A stretch of DNA of 53,727 bases from Bacillota bacterium. GTDB taxonomy: Bacteria; Bacillota; Bacilli; Paenibacillales; NBRC-103111. The DNA lies in NCBI GenBank assembly GCA_023388055.1, contig JAEWGW010000014.1:1-53727 (forward strand), given 5' to 3'. Below are positions 15,336 through 23,989 of this stretch, one piece after another. How positions within the stretch are numbered: the stretch's first letter is position 1; each line of letters opens with the position of its first letter. The position numbers were made by a program, and so were the translations under genes. The notes under the pieces were generated by a model that saw only the letters and a list, made by a program, of their open reading frames with translations, searched no databases and had not been told where the DNA came from.

Positions 15336-16715
15336 TTAGAACCCATGCGCCATCATGGCGTCGGCTACCTTCAGGAAGCCGGCAATATTCGCACCGACCA
15401 CCAGATTGCCAGGTGCTCCATATTCCATGGAGGCCTTCATGCTGGACCGGTAAATATCCTTCATAATCGACTGCAGCTTTAAATCTACCTCTTCCATGGT
15501 CCAGGACAGCCTTGCGCTGTTTTGGGCCATTTCCAATGCCGATACAGACACACCGCCTGCATTGGCCGCTTTTGCGGGAGCGAACAGCACCTTATTATCC
15601 AGGAAAACCCCGATGGCCTCCAGCGTGGAGGGCATATTGGCTCCTTCTCCCACCGCTCTCACCCCATTTTGAACCAGGAGCTCAGCCGATTCCTTGTCGA
15701 TCTCATTTTGGGTGGCACATGGCAGAGCAATATCGCAGGGAATACTCCATATCCCGGAGCAGCCCTCTGTATACACCGCATCTGGATGCTCCAGAATATA
15801 ATCACGGCATCTCTTCTTCTCCACTTCCTTCAACCGCTTCAGCGTATCCAGCCGGATGCCGTCCTTATGGTAGATATACCCGCTGGAATCGCTGCACGCC
15901 ACCACCTTGGCTCCCAGCTGCATGGCTTTTTCAATTGCATATATGGAGACATTCCCTGATCCGGAAACAATGACTGTGCTTCCACTGAAGGAAAGTCCCG
16001 CATCGCCCAGCATTTGATCCACAAAGTATACGGTGCCGTAGCCGGTAGCCTCCTTGCGGCCCAAGCTTCCGCCGTAGCCGATTCCTTTGCCGGTGAGCAC
16101 ACCAGCCTCATAAACACCCTGCAGCTTCTTGTATTGGCCGAACATATAGCCGATTTCCTTGGCCCCAACTCCAATATCCCCGGCTGGGACATCCTTGTCC
16201 GGTCCGATATATCTGCTGAGCTCGGTCATGAAGCTTTGGCAAAAACGCATGATCTCCAAATCCGATTTCCCCTTGGGATCAAAGTCGGAGCCGCCTTTAC
16301 CGCCGCCGATGGGCTGCCCGGTCAAAGAGTTTTTGAAGGTTTGCTCGAAGCCCAGAAATTTGATGATACTGGCGTTAACGGAAGGGTGGAACCGGATACC
16401 GCCCTTGTAAGGTCCGATGGAATTGTTGAATTGCACGCGGAACCCGCGGTTGACACGGACGCTCCCGTTGTCGTCCATCCAGGGCACCCGGAAGGAAACC
16501 AGGCGGTCAGGCTCAACCAGGCGCTCCAGAATACCGAGCTTCATATAGGATGGATTTTTGCTGAACACAGGAATCAAGGAATGCAGAACCTCTTTCACCG
16601 CTTGATGGAATTCGGTTTCATGGGGATTCCGCGTCCGGACAGTTTCGAAAACAGTGTTCATGTAATCCTGTGCCTCTTGGGTGTAAGTTTGCTCTACATT
16701 CGCTGAAACAGTCAA
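15336..16715 (-). CDS. gdhA: NADP-type glutamate dehydrogenase
   Basis: This enzyme catalyses reductive amination of 2-oxoglutarate to glutamate, a nitrogen-assimilation step in the cytoplasm. The 459-aa length, the catalytic-lysine region PIGGGKGGSDFDPKGKSD, VPAGDIGVGAKEIGYM and the Rossmann motif VSGSGNVSIYAIEKA fit the hexameric anabolic class. The start is taken as the TTG at 16715 with AAGGAG 8 nt upstream; a GTG at 16724 overlaps that ribosome site. It is divergent from a LysR regulator, the arrangement expected for a GltC-like switch. Confidence 0.93.
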   Translation of the reverse strand: MTVSANVEQTYTQEAQDYMNTVFETVRTRNPHETEFHQAVKEVLHSLIPVFSKNPSYMKLGILERLVEPDRLVSFRVPWMDDNGSVRVNRGFRVQFNNSIGPYKGGIRFHPSVNASIIKFLGFEQTFKNSLTGQPIGGGKGGSDFDPKGKSDLEIMRFCQSFMTELSRYIGPDKDVPAGDIGVGAKEIGYMFGQYKKLQGVYEAGVLTGKGIGYGGSLGRKEATGYGTVYFVDQMLGDAGLSFSGSTVIVSGSGNVSIYAIEKAMQLGAKVVACSDSSGYIYHKDGIRLDTLKRLKEVEKKRCRDYILEHPDAVYTEGCSGIWSIPCDIALPCATQNEIDKESAELLVQNGVRAVGEGANMPSTLEAIGVFLDNKVLFAPAKAANAGGVSVSALEMAQNSARLSWTMEEVDLKLQSIMKDIYRSSMKASMEYGAPGNLVVGANIAGFLKVADAMMAHGF

Positions 16716-16779
16716 TGTGTCCACTCCTTCAATAATAAATGAAAGGCAATTTATCTTTCTTATGTTGTGTTTTCATTCT

Positions 16780-16796
16780 ATAATTTAATAAATCAT
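16780..16796. promoter_or_regulatory. 17-bp palindrome between gdhA and its LysR neighbour
   Basis: ATAATTTA and TAAATCAT form 8-nt arms (one mismatch) around A. The site overlaps TATAAT (16779-16784) on the plus strand and lies upstream of both divergent starts, so it is a plausible operator for the LysR protein. Confidence 0.5.
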
Positions 16797-16856
16797 CGCT
16801 CCAATATTAAAATACGATATAGCTCATGTGTTTTGCGCATGAACGGGAGGTGCAGG

Positions 16857-17762
16857 ATGGAGATTAGACAAATGAGGTATTTTATGGAGGTCGCCAAACG
16901 GGAGCATGTAACCGAAGCGGCGAAGGCTCTGCATGTGGCCCAGTCCTCCGTAAGCCGGCAGCTGATTAATTTGGAAAGTGAATTAGGAGTGGACCTTTTT
17001 GTCCATGAAGGCAGGCGGGTGAGGCTGACCCCCATCGGGAGAATTTTCCTGGAGCGTGTGGAGCAGGCCATGAATATGATCCACGAGGCGGAACGGGGGG
17101 TGAAGGAATATCTGGAGCCGGAAAAAGGAACAGTCCGTATTGCGTTTCCCATCAGTATGGCGGCTCATGTTCTGCCAACGGCCATTTTTGCCTTCCGCCA
17201 GCAGTACCCGGAGGCTAAATTTCAGATGAGACAAGGGCTTTATCAGGATTTAATCGACGGGGTGATAAGCGGTGATTTTAACCTTGCTCTAATTGCTCCC
17301 GTTCCGGAAGAGGAAACGAGGATTCAAGGGAAGGTCTTATTCACCGAAAATATTGTTGCCTTATTGCCGGCCCAGCATCCTCTCGCCAACCGCCCCGCCC
17401 TTCAGCTGCAGGATTTGAAGGATGTGCCCATGGTGACCCTGCCTGAAGGCACGATCTTCCGGAAGCTTGTGCTGCGCGCCTGCCTTAAGCTTGGGTTTGC
17501 GCCTGTTATTGCCTTTGAGGGGGATGATATTGACGCCTTGAAGGGACTGGTATCCGCGGGTCTTGGATATGCGCTGATGCCGGAGGTTACCCTCATGGAC
17601 AGCCTTCCCCGCGCCACGGTCAAAATACCGGTGGTTAATCCGGGTGTGACCCGGACCATCGGGGTGATCTGTCCGGCCCAGCGCAAGCTGCTGCCCACAG
17701 AAGAATTATTTTATCATTTTTTATCCGAATTTTATGCGAAGCAGCATGATAGAAGGGATTAA
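16857..17762 (+). CDS. LysR-family transcriptional regulator (GltC-like)
   Basis: The 301-aa protein has the standard LysR layout. The N-terminal winged HTH is visible (MRYFMEVAKREHVTEAAKAL, then VAQSSVSRQLINLESELG), followed by a periplasmic-binding-like effector domain. The start at 16857 is fixed by GGGAGGTG 6 nt upstream; the frame is open further but without a site. Divergent placement beside gdhA suggests it controls glutamate synthesis in response to nitrogen or 2-oxoglutarate/glutamate balance. That is inference from context and from similarity to GltC-type proteins. No terminator is evident before the next receptor gene. Confidence 0.88.
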   Translation: MEIRQMRYFMEVAKREHVTEAAKALHVAQSSVSRQLINLESELGVDLFVHEGRRVRLTPIGRIFLERVEQAMNMIHEAERGVKEYLEPEKGTVRIAFPISMAAHVLPTAIFAFRQQYPEAKFQMRQGLYQDLIDGVISGDFNLALIAPVPEEETRIQGKVLFTENIVALLPAQHPLANRPALQLQDLKDVPMVTLPEGTIFRKLVLRACLKLGFAPVIAFEGDDIDALKGLVSAGLGYALMPEVTLMDSLPRATVKIPVVNPGVTRTIGVICPAQRKLLPTEELFYHFLSEFYAKQHDRRD

Positions 17763-17877
17763 AAATGCTGAAAAGTGTCGAAATTTGCATGGGATAACCG
17801 TACTATTCATACCGGAGATATGGTAGAGTAATAGAGTTGACAAACATCGAGAATGCAATGACGAAAGGACTCCGGCG

Positions 17878-19881
17878 ATGAGAAAAAGTCTTCGTATGCA
17901 AATTTTGATCCCCTTTTTGGTCTTGATTATAGCTGCCAGCGGGATCATAACCTATCTGGGCTATTATTTTGCAACCCGTATGACAGTGGAAAACCAAACA
18001 GCGGGCAATGAGACCGCTATGAAGCTGCTGAACGGGAATTTGAGCCTGTACCTGAAGGAGCATGAGCGGCTGGCGGAGATGCTGGCCGGCAACAATGAGC
18101 TTGAGCAAGCCGCCCAATATGGCCTGGATAGCAAACAGGGTAAAGTGGTGCTTCCTGCCGTACGCAATATATTTCAGGAAGCGCTGAAGGCGGATGACCA
18201 GCTCATTAATGTTTATGTGGGACTGGCTGACAAGGGCATGCTGGTGGAGCCGGCGGCAGATCTGCCAAGCGGCTTTGACCCGACCACGCGGGACTGGTAC
18301 CAAAAGGCGGCGTCCCAGAAGAACGCAACCGTATGGGTGGAGCCTTACATCGATACGGCCAGCAAAAGCCTGGTGCTGACTGTTTCCCGCGCGGTGGAGG
18401 CGGACGGCAAGCTTGTGGGTGTTGTAGGAGTAGACTTGAAAATTGATTCTATGATGGAGCTCATCAATAGCGTGAAGCTGGGAGATACAGGGCATGTCTT
18501 TATGCTGGACGCCCAAAACAAGATTATTTCACACCGGGACAAGGAGCAAATCGGCTCCGATCAAAGCGGTTTGGAATTTGTGCGGAAAATCCAGGAGAAC
18601 GGCGCCGTCGGTACTGTGCAGTATAAGAGTGACGGCAATCCTAACATATTGAGCTATGTGACCAACGATAAAACCGGATGGAAAATTGCCGCTGTGGCCA
18701 ATCTGCGTGAATTTGAGGACAAGGCCGCCGGCCTTCTCACTCCCAGTCTGATCAGTCTTTTGGCTGTGATGATGGTGGCGGGACTGCTGTCCTGGCCGTT
18801 GACCCAGGCTATTATCCGGCCGATCCGCAGGCTTCAAGCCGCCATGCTGGAATTTCGGCAGGGCAATCTGTCCGTACGCTCCGGCATCAGGAAGCGCAAT
18901 GAAATCGGCCAGTTGGCCGATGGCTTCGACGAGATGGCCGGACAGATGAGCACGCTTATGGAGCATATCCGGCAGACCAGCAGCCAGCTGGCGGATTCCT
19001 CCCATATTCTCAAGCTCAGCGCCGCGGAGAATACGGCTTCCTCATCTGAGGTCGCGGTGACCATGCAGGAGATGGCGTCGGGGGCAGGTGACCAGGCGGA
19101 AATAGTGGAGCATAATGCTGTTGTGGTCCAGGAGATGGCCCGCCACATTGATTCGGTTGAACAGGAAACGGGCAGCATGCACGGTCTGACCCAATCCATG
19201 ATGGAGGTGGCTGCGGTGAACGGCGAACGGCTGGAGCAGCTGTCCGTTCAAACCCGCGATACGGTGGAGGCTGCGGCTTCGGTTAAGGATGCCATGTATT
19301 CTCTGGGGGAATCCTCCCGCCAAGTCGGTGAATTTGTGTCCGTAATTGCCGGTATTACCGCCCAAACCAATATTCTCTCCCTGAATGCGGCCATTGAGGC
19401 GGCCAGGGCCGGGGAGCAGGGCCGGGGCTTCGGAGTGGTAGCAGCAGAGATCCGCAAGCTGGCCGCCCACTCGGAGGAAGCCTTGGCTTCCATCTCGGAG
19501 CTGGTAGAGCGTATGGGACGCAATACCCGTGAAGCTGTACAGATGACGGAGAAGGCTGGCGAATCCATGTCCAAGCAGGCCGTTGTCGTCCGGGAAACTC
19601 GCTCCGGGTTCGTCTCCATTCAGGAGACGGTGCAGGCCAACCTGGAGGGAATTGCCCGGGTAATAGCCGCGGTGGGAGCCCTGACGGCGGAGAAGGATAA
19701 GATCAGCGCCAACACCTCGGAGCTGCAAGCTATCTGCCAGGCCACCGCGGCCGGGACTGAAGAGGTCTCCGCATCGGTTCAGGAGCAAACCGCCTCCATG
19801 GAGCAGCTAAATCATCTGGCCCGGCAGCTGGAGGACGTGGCCCAAACCTTGTCCCGGGAGATTAGCAAATTCAAATCATAG
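17878..19881 (+). CDS. methyl-accepting chemotaxis protein, probable amino-acid receptor
   Basis: This 667-aa chemoreceptor has a transmembrane helix at about 10-30, an extracellular dCache domain, a second helix near 285-305, HAMP (NEIGQLADGFDEM) and the signalling tip AQTNILSLNAAIEAARAG. The Cache domain holds most of the residues of the amino-acid-binding dCACHE_1AA motif: Arg138, Trp140, Tyr141 (TTRDWY), Asp159 (PYID) and Asp186 (GVVGVDLKID), with spacing like PctA-type receptors. The first position of the motif is Phe133 rather than Tyr. AAAGGA is 8 nt before the ATG. It is not adjacent to other chemotaxis genes. Confidence 0.92.
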   Translation: MRKSLRMQILIPFLVLIIAASGIITYLGYYFATRMTVENQTAGNETAMKLLNGNLSLYLKEHERLAEMLAGNNELEQAAQYGLDSKQGKVVLPAVRNIFQEALKADDQLINVYVGLADKGMLVEPAADLPSGFDPTTRDWYQKAASQKNATVWVEPYIDTASKSLVLTVSRAVEADGKLVGVVGVDLKIDSMMELINSVKLGDTGHVFMLDAQNKIISHRDKEQIGSDQSGLEFVRKIQENGAVGTVQYKSDGNPNILSYVTNDKTGWKIAAVANLREFEDKAAGLLTPSLISLLAVMMVAGLLSWPLTQAIIRPIRRLQAAMLEFRQGNLSVRSGIRKRNEIGQLADGFDEMAGQMSTLMEHIRQTSSQLADSSHILKLSAAENTASSSEVAVTMQEMASGAGDQAEIVEHNAVVVQEMARHIDSVEQETGSMHGLTQSMMEVAAVNGERLEQLSVQTRDTVEAAASVKDAMYSLGESSRQVGEFVSVIAGITAQTNILSLNAAIEAARAGEQGRGFGVVAAEIRKLAAHSEEALASISELVERMGRNTREAVQMTEKAGESMSKQAVVVRETRSGFVSIQETVQANLEGIARVIAAVGALTAEKDKISANTSELQAICQATAAGTEEVSASVQEQTASMEQLNHLARQLEDVAQTLSREISKFKS

Positions 19882-19924
19882 ATAACCCGGTTTCTCCAAA
19901 GCAGGGAAAGCCGGAAACGGTCCG

Positions 19925-19954
19925 AAAGGCAACGCAGCAGCGTTGTCTTTTTTG
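19925..19954 (+). terminator. rho-independent terminator
   Basis: AGGCAACGC pairs with GCGTTGTCT around AGCA and runs into TTTTTT. The remaining ~260 bp before the transporter genes show no further feature I can support; no good promoter was found by eye. Confidence 0.8.
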
Positions 19955-20215
19955 TATGGCGCCAAAAGCCTTGATTTTCATGACAATCCACCCGGAATCC
20001 CCTCATCAAACAATGACAAAGCGCAGGTTTCGAAATGAATATCCTTGCGGCGCAAGGCTTTGCGGCTGCTGCGGCTGGAGGACAGGCGGGAATGTCGTGC
20101 AGGAATGACTATGGACGGCAATGGATAGCGGGGGCTAAGATGCAGATGTAGCGAGGAGAGACGCTGGACCATACACAAAGACAACGAACGTGACACAAAA
20201 AAAGGAGAGACTGAT

Positions 20216-21172
20216 ATGAGCAATGAAGCTGTTGTGCCTCATGTGCCTGCCTTGGGCAAGGTACACCGCCGGCAGAAAATGAAACGGATTGTCCGTAACC
20301 GCTGGCTCTATTTTATGATGCTGCCCGGAATCCTGTATTTTCTGATTTTCAAATATGCTCCCATGTACGGGGTGCTGCTGGCTTTCAAAAACTATCAGCC
20401 GTTCCTGGGTTTTATCGATAGCCAATGGGTGGGCATGAAGCATTTCAGCCGGTTCTTCGGTGACCCGCTGTTCTGGCAATTGCTGAAGAACACGATGATT
20501 CTGGCGTTGTATAACATCGCCTTCTTTTTCCCGCTACCCATCGTCATCGCGCTGCTTTTGAATGAGCTGCGGATGGAAGGGTACAAGCGGATTGTGCAAA
20601 CCATGATTTATGTGCCTCACTTTATGTCCTGGGTAGTTATTGTATCCATCGCCTACCTGTTCTTTACGACCGAAGGCGGTTTGGTCAATGAGGCTATCGC
20701 TTCCATGGGCGGTGATAAGATCCAGTTCCTGATGGCGCCCGAGTGGTTCCGCGGATTTATCACAGGTGAGGTTATCTGGAAGGAGACAGGCTGGGGCACG
20801 ATTATATTCCTGGCCGCGCTTGCCGGTGTGGACACCCAATTGTACGAAGCCGCCAGAATGGACGGCGCCAACCGCTTCCGCCAGCTGTGGCATATTACCC
20901 TGCCGGCCATTAAACCCACCATTATCATTCTTCTGATTCTGCGGCTGGGCAACTTCCTGGATACCGGCTTCGAGCAAATTTTCCTCATGCTCAACTCCAT
21001 CAACCGCGGGGTTGGCGAAGTGTTCGACACCTATGTATACAGCATCGGGATTTCCCAAGGCCAGTACAGCTACAGTACGGCTGTAGGGCTGTTCAAATCC
21101 TTGGTGGGCCTGGTTCTGGTATTCGCATCCAATGCATTGGCCAAACGCTTCGGCGAAGAGGGGATACTTTAA
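20216..21172 (+). CDS. ABC sugar transporter permease (LplB type)
   Basis: This 318-aa inner-membrane permease has six predicted helices and the ATPase-contact EAA loop (EAARMDGANRFRQLWHITLP). It belongs to the LplB/YtcP group, which imports oligosaccharides in Paenibacillus and Bacillus. AAAGGAGAG precedes the ATG. It is the first gene of the carbohydrate locus, followed by a second permease and a binding lipoprotein. No ATPase gene is present, so a shared MsmX-like ATPase is expected. Confidence 0.92.
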   Translation: MSNEAVVPHVPALGKVHRRQKMKRIVRNRWLYFMMLPGILYFLIFKYAPMYGVLLAFKNYQPFLGFIDSQWVGMKHFSRFFGDPLFWQLLKNTMILALYNIAFFFPLPIVIALLLNELRMEGYKRIVQTMIYVPHFMSWVVIVSIAYLFFTTEGGLVNEAIASMGGDKIQFLMAPEWFRGFITGEVIWKETGWGTIIFLAALAGVDTQLYEAARMDGANRFRQLWHITLPAIKPTIIILLILRLGNFLDTGFEQIFLMLNSINRGVGEVFDTYVYSIGISQGQYSYSTAVGLFKSLVGLVLVFASNALAKRFGEEGIL

Positions 21173-21175
21173 GTA

Positions 21176-21234
21176 CCCCCCAAAAGTGACGTGATGCTAC
21201 GAAGTGAATTCCGGTTACTTTCGGGGGAGCCCCC
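21176..21234. repeat. ~60-bp imperfect palindrome, copy B, between the two permease genes
   Basis: It runs from CCCCCCAAAAGTGACG to ACTTTCGGGGGAGCCCCC and lies inside the transporter operon, 3 bp after the first permease stop. In RNA it would fold into a strong hairpin and could alter relative expression of the flanking genes. Confidence 0.8.
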
Positions 21235-21275
21235 ATAATTCCAATAAGTAAGCGTACAGAGAAGGAGAGAGCCTT

Positions 21276-22157
21276 ATGGTTCAGGATAAATCAATCGGCA
21301 ACAAAGTCTTCGATACGGCCAATGTGATCGTCTTGGGTATGTTTGCACTGGTCACCGTTATTCCGTTTCTCTATGTGATAGCAGGCTCCTTTGCAACGCA
21401 GCATGAGCTCTTGGAAAGAGGCTTTATCCTCTTCCCCACAGAGTTTTCCTTAAGCGCCTATAAGTTTATTTTCTCCACCAGCACCCTGGTGAGAAGCTTG
21501 CTGGTCACCATCTTTATTACGGTGGTGGGTACCCTTATCAACCTGATCTTCACCTGTTTGATGGCTTATCCTATGGCCAGAAGAGATTTGGACTTCCGCA
21601 AGCCCATCCAGCTGATGGTGATCTTCACCATGCTGTTCAGCGGCGGTATGATCCCTACCTTCCTGGTGGTGAAGAATCTTCATATGATCGACACCTACTG
21701 GGCCCTGCTTCTGCCCGGTGCCATCAGCGCCTTCAACCTGATTATTATCCGCAGCTTTTTCCAGCAGCTTCCGGATGGATTGGAGGAATCGGCGAAGATT
21801 GACGGCGCCAGCGATCCCGGCATTCTGCTCAAGATCGTGCTTCCTTTGTCCATGCCGGTATTGGCCACCTTCTCCCTGTTTTATGCGGTAGGACACTGGA
21901 ATACCTTCTTCAGCGCCGTCCTGTACATCAACGATTCCACCAAGTGGCCGATCCAGGTGCTGCTGCGCCAGATTGTTATCCTGTCCCAAGGCGGCAGCCT
22001 GGGGGACACCACGGCCTTCGAGCAGGATTTTGTCCCGCCCGACCAAGCTGTCAAAATGGCGGTTATCGTCATCTCCACCATTCCGATTCTGGTTGTTTAT
22101 CCGTTCCTGCAAAAGCATTTTGCCAAAGGGGTATTGTTGGGGTCCGTGAAGGGTTAA
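21276..22157 (+). CDS. ABC sugar transporter permease (YtcP type)
   Basis: This 293-aa permease is the partner of the one at 20216. It has six hydrophobic segments and an EAA loop (EESAKIDGASDPGILLKIVLP). The C-terminal VYPFLQKHFAKGVLLGSVKG is the hallmark ending of this subfamily. AAGGAGAG lies ~8 nt before the ATG. The two permeases should form a heterodimer in the membrane with the lipoprotein encoded next. Confidence 0.92.
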   Translation: MVQDKSIGNKVFDTANVIVLGMFALVTVIPFLYVIAGSFATQHELLERGFILFPTEFSLSAYKFIFSTSTLVRSLLVTIFITVVGTLINLIFTCLMAYPMARRDLDFRKPIQLMVIFTMLFSGGMIPTFLVVKNLHMIDTYWALLLPGAISAFNLIIIRSFFQQLPDGLEESAKIDGASDPGILLKIVLPLSMPVLATFSLFYAVGHWNTFFSAVLYINDSTKWPIQVLLRQIVILSQGGSLGDTTAFEQDFVPPDQAVKMAVIVISTIPILVVYPFLQKHFAKGVLLGSVKG

Positions 22158-22164
22158 AAACCTC

Positions 22165-22329
22165 TAGGGTGTGTTTGCAAACTCCGAGGGGAGCAGATTT
22201 GGCCGAATTTTCGTTTCAGGCAAGGCACTTACGTGAAGGCGTACCGGGGGTACGTCAAGCGGAAGTAACGATGCAAGGGACGAAAGGGCGGTAAAAGATG
22301 CCCTCAAGCGGGTTTGCAAACACGGCCTA
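22165..22329. mobile_element. 165-bp MITE-like element with 18-bp terminal inverted repeats
   Basis: The left end TAGGGTGTGTTTGCAAAC (22165-22182) and the right end GTTTGCAAACACGGCCTA (22312-22329) are inverted repeats matching at 16 of 18 positions. Each contains the palindrome GTTTGCAAAC, and the element starts and ends with TA. It has no gene. Shortened relatives lie at 26308-26332 and 50902-50960. Confidence 0.75.
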
Positions 22330-22392
22330 CCGGCGCCAATTGTATATACTAATTTCATTATCTGTACACAATAAAAGGGAGGATCACATTTT

Positions 22393-23940
22393 ATGAACAC
22401 CACAAGCAAAAAGGCATGGATCAAATCCGCAGCCTTGGCAAGCGCCATGGCGATTGCCGCCGGCACATTGGCAGGCTGCGGCGGAGACAGCAAGGACAAC
22501 GCGGCTTCACCTTCCGCAAGCTCGCCGGCGGGGTCTACGACTCAAGCCAGCACTGCACCCAAGGCTCCGTTCAAAATGTCCCTGATGCTGACCAGCTACA
22601 ACCCTGAGTTCCTCGACACTAACGGCGAAATCTTCAAGAAGCTGGAGGAGCGCACCAATACCAAGCTGACCCTGACCTGGATTCCTTCTTCCACTTATTC
22701 CGATAAGCTGAGCGCCACTGTAGCCTCCGGCGAACTCCCCAGCGCTGTGCTGGTGCTGAACCAAAAGCTGCCGTACATTGTCAATGCTGTCCGCTCCGGC
22801 ATGTTCTGGGAAGTGGGCCCGTACCTGAAGGATTATCCGAACCTGAGCCGCATGAACAAGATTGCCCTGGACGCCGTGTCCATCGACGGCAAGGTGTACG
22901 GTCTTTACCGCGAACGGGATCTGGCCCGGGACGGCGTCATGCTGCGCAAGGACTGGCTGGATAACGTAGGTATGCAGGTGCCGAAAACCATCGATGATTT
23001 CTACAACGTTCTGAAAGCGTTTGTGAACAATGACCCGGACAAAAACGGCAAAGCCGATACCACCGGTATGGCCGAGTCCCAGGTTTCCGGCAGCTGGCGC
23101 TCCATGCTGGTATGGCACGGCGGCCCGGCGGACTGGGAGATCAAGGACGGCAAGGCCAGCCCGGCCCATCTGTCTCCCGCCTATAAGGAAACGATGAAGT
23201 TCTACAAGAAGCTGTATACCGAAAAGCTGATCAACCTGGACTTTGCAGTGGTGAAGGACGGCAAACAACTGATCAATGGCAACAAAGCCGGCGCATGGGT
23301 AGCCAACCTGAATGACGGCCAAGGCATTGAGGAAGCGGTGAAGAAGGTTGTTCCGACGGGCGCCATCACCATGACCAACACCCTGGAGGGTCCTCAAGGC
23401 GCGAAGGCTGCCGGCGGCTCCGGCTCCTACGGACTGTTCATGATCCCCAAAACCAGTGTCAAAACCGAAGCGGATCTGAAGTCCGTCCTGAACTTCTTCG
23501 ACAAGCTGTGTGACGAAGACATTCAAAACATGCTGGTGAACGGTCTGGAAGGCCGCCAGTACAAGATCGAAAACGGCAACTATGTGAAAACCACTGACTC
23601 CAAGATGCTGGTGGAATACGGCATGGGCGACTCCTCCCAGCTGGCTGTTCTCCGGGATAAGGTAAAAGGCTACGGCGGTCCGCTGTACCAGCTGCGCGAT
23701 GAGCTGTACAAGAAGAATGCCTCCATTGCGGTTGCCAACCCGCTGCAATCTTACGTATCCGATACCTACAGCGAAAAAGGCTCCGAGCTGGACAAGATCG
23801 TCGAGGACGCTCGCATCAAGTTTATCATGGGTGAAATTGACGAAGCCGGCTTCGATGCGGCAGTAGCTAAGTGGAAGAAGGACGGCGGCGACAAGATCAT
23901 GGAGGAGTACACCGCCGCTTACAACAAAACCAAGAAATAA
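22393..23940 (+). CDS. extracellular sugar-binding lipoprotein (LplA type)
   Basis: This 515-aa binding protein of the transporter is anchored outside the membrane. Its signal sequence ends in the lipobox LAGC with Cys29 as the lipidated residue, followed by a Ser/Pro/Ala-rich linker. The body is a type I solute-binding fold; the motif MIPKTSVKTEADLKSVLNFFDKL and the C-terminal tail are typical of LplA-like proteins that bind oligosaccharides. GGGAGG precedes the ATG. It would pass ligand to the two permeases just upstream. The ligand is unknown; the locus suggests a glucose- or glucuronate-containing oligosaccharide. Confidence 0.92.
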   Translation: MNTTSKKAWIKSAALASAMAIAAGTLAGCGGDSKDNAASPSASSPAGSTTQASTAPKAPFKMSLMLTSYNPEFLDTNGEIFKKLEERTNTKLTLTWIPSSTYSDKLSATVASGELPSAVLVLNQKLPYIVNAVRSGMFWEVGPYLKDYPNLSRMNKIALDAVSIDGKVYGLYRERDLARDGVMLRKDWLDNVGMQVPKTIDDFYNVLKAFVNNDPDKNGKADTTGMAESQVSGSWRSMLVWHGGPADWEIKDGKASPAHLSPAYKETMKFYKKLYTEKLINLDFAVVKDGKQLINGNKAGAWVANLNDGQGIEEAVKKVVPTGAITMTNTLEGPQGAKAAGGSGSYGLFMIPKTSVKTEADLKSVLNFFDKLCDEDIQNMLVNGLEGRQYKIENGNYVKTTDSKMLVEYGMGDSSQLAVLRDKVKGYGGPLYQLRDELYKKNASIAVANPLQSYVSDTYSEKGSELDKIVEDARIKFIMGEIDEAGFDAAVAKWKKDGGDKIMEEYTAAYNKTKK

Positions 23941-23989
23941 TCATGATATAATGGAAGGCACCAAATAACGTGCCGGGGGTAGTGATAGC

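Noticed and set aside
23015..23030. cre-like TGAAAGCGTTTGTG in the binding-protein gene
   Set aside because: It fails at the conserved C of the right half-site.
22507..23748. 413-codon minus-strand frame opposite the binding lipoprotein
   Set aside because: Antisense shadow of a clear lipoprotein gene; composition is unlike a real protein.
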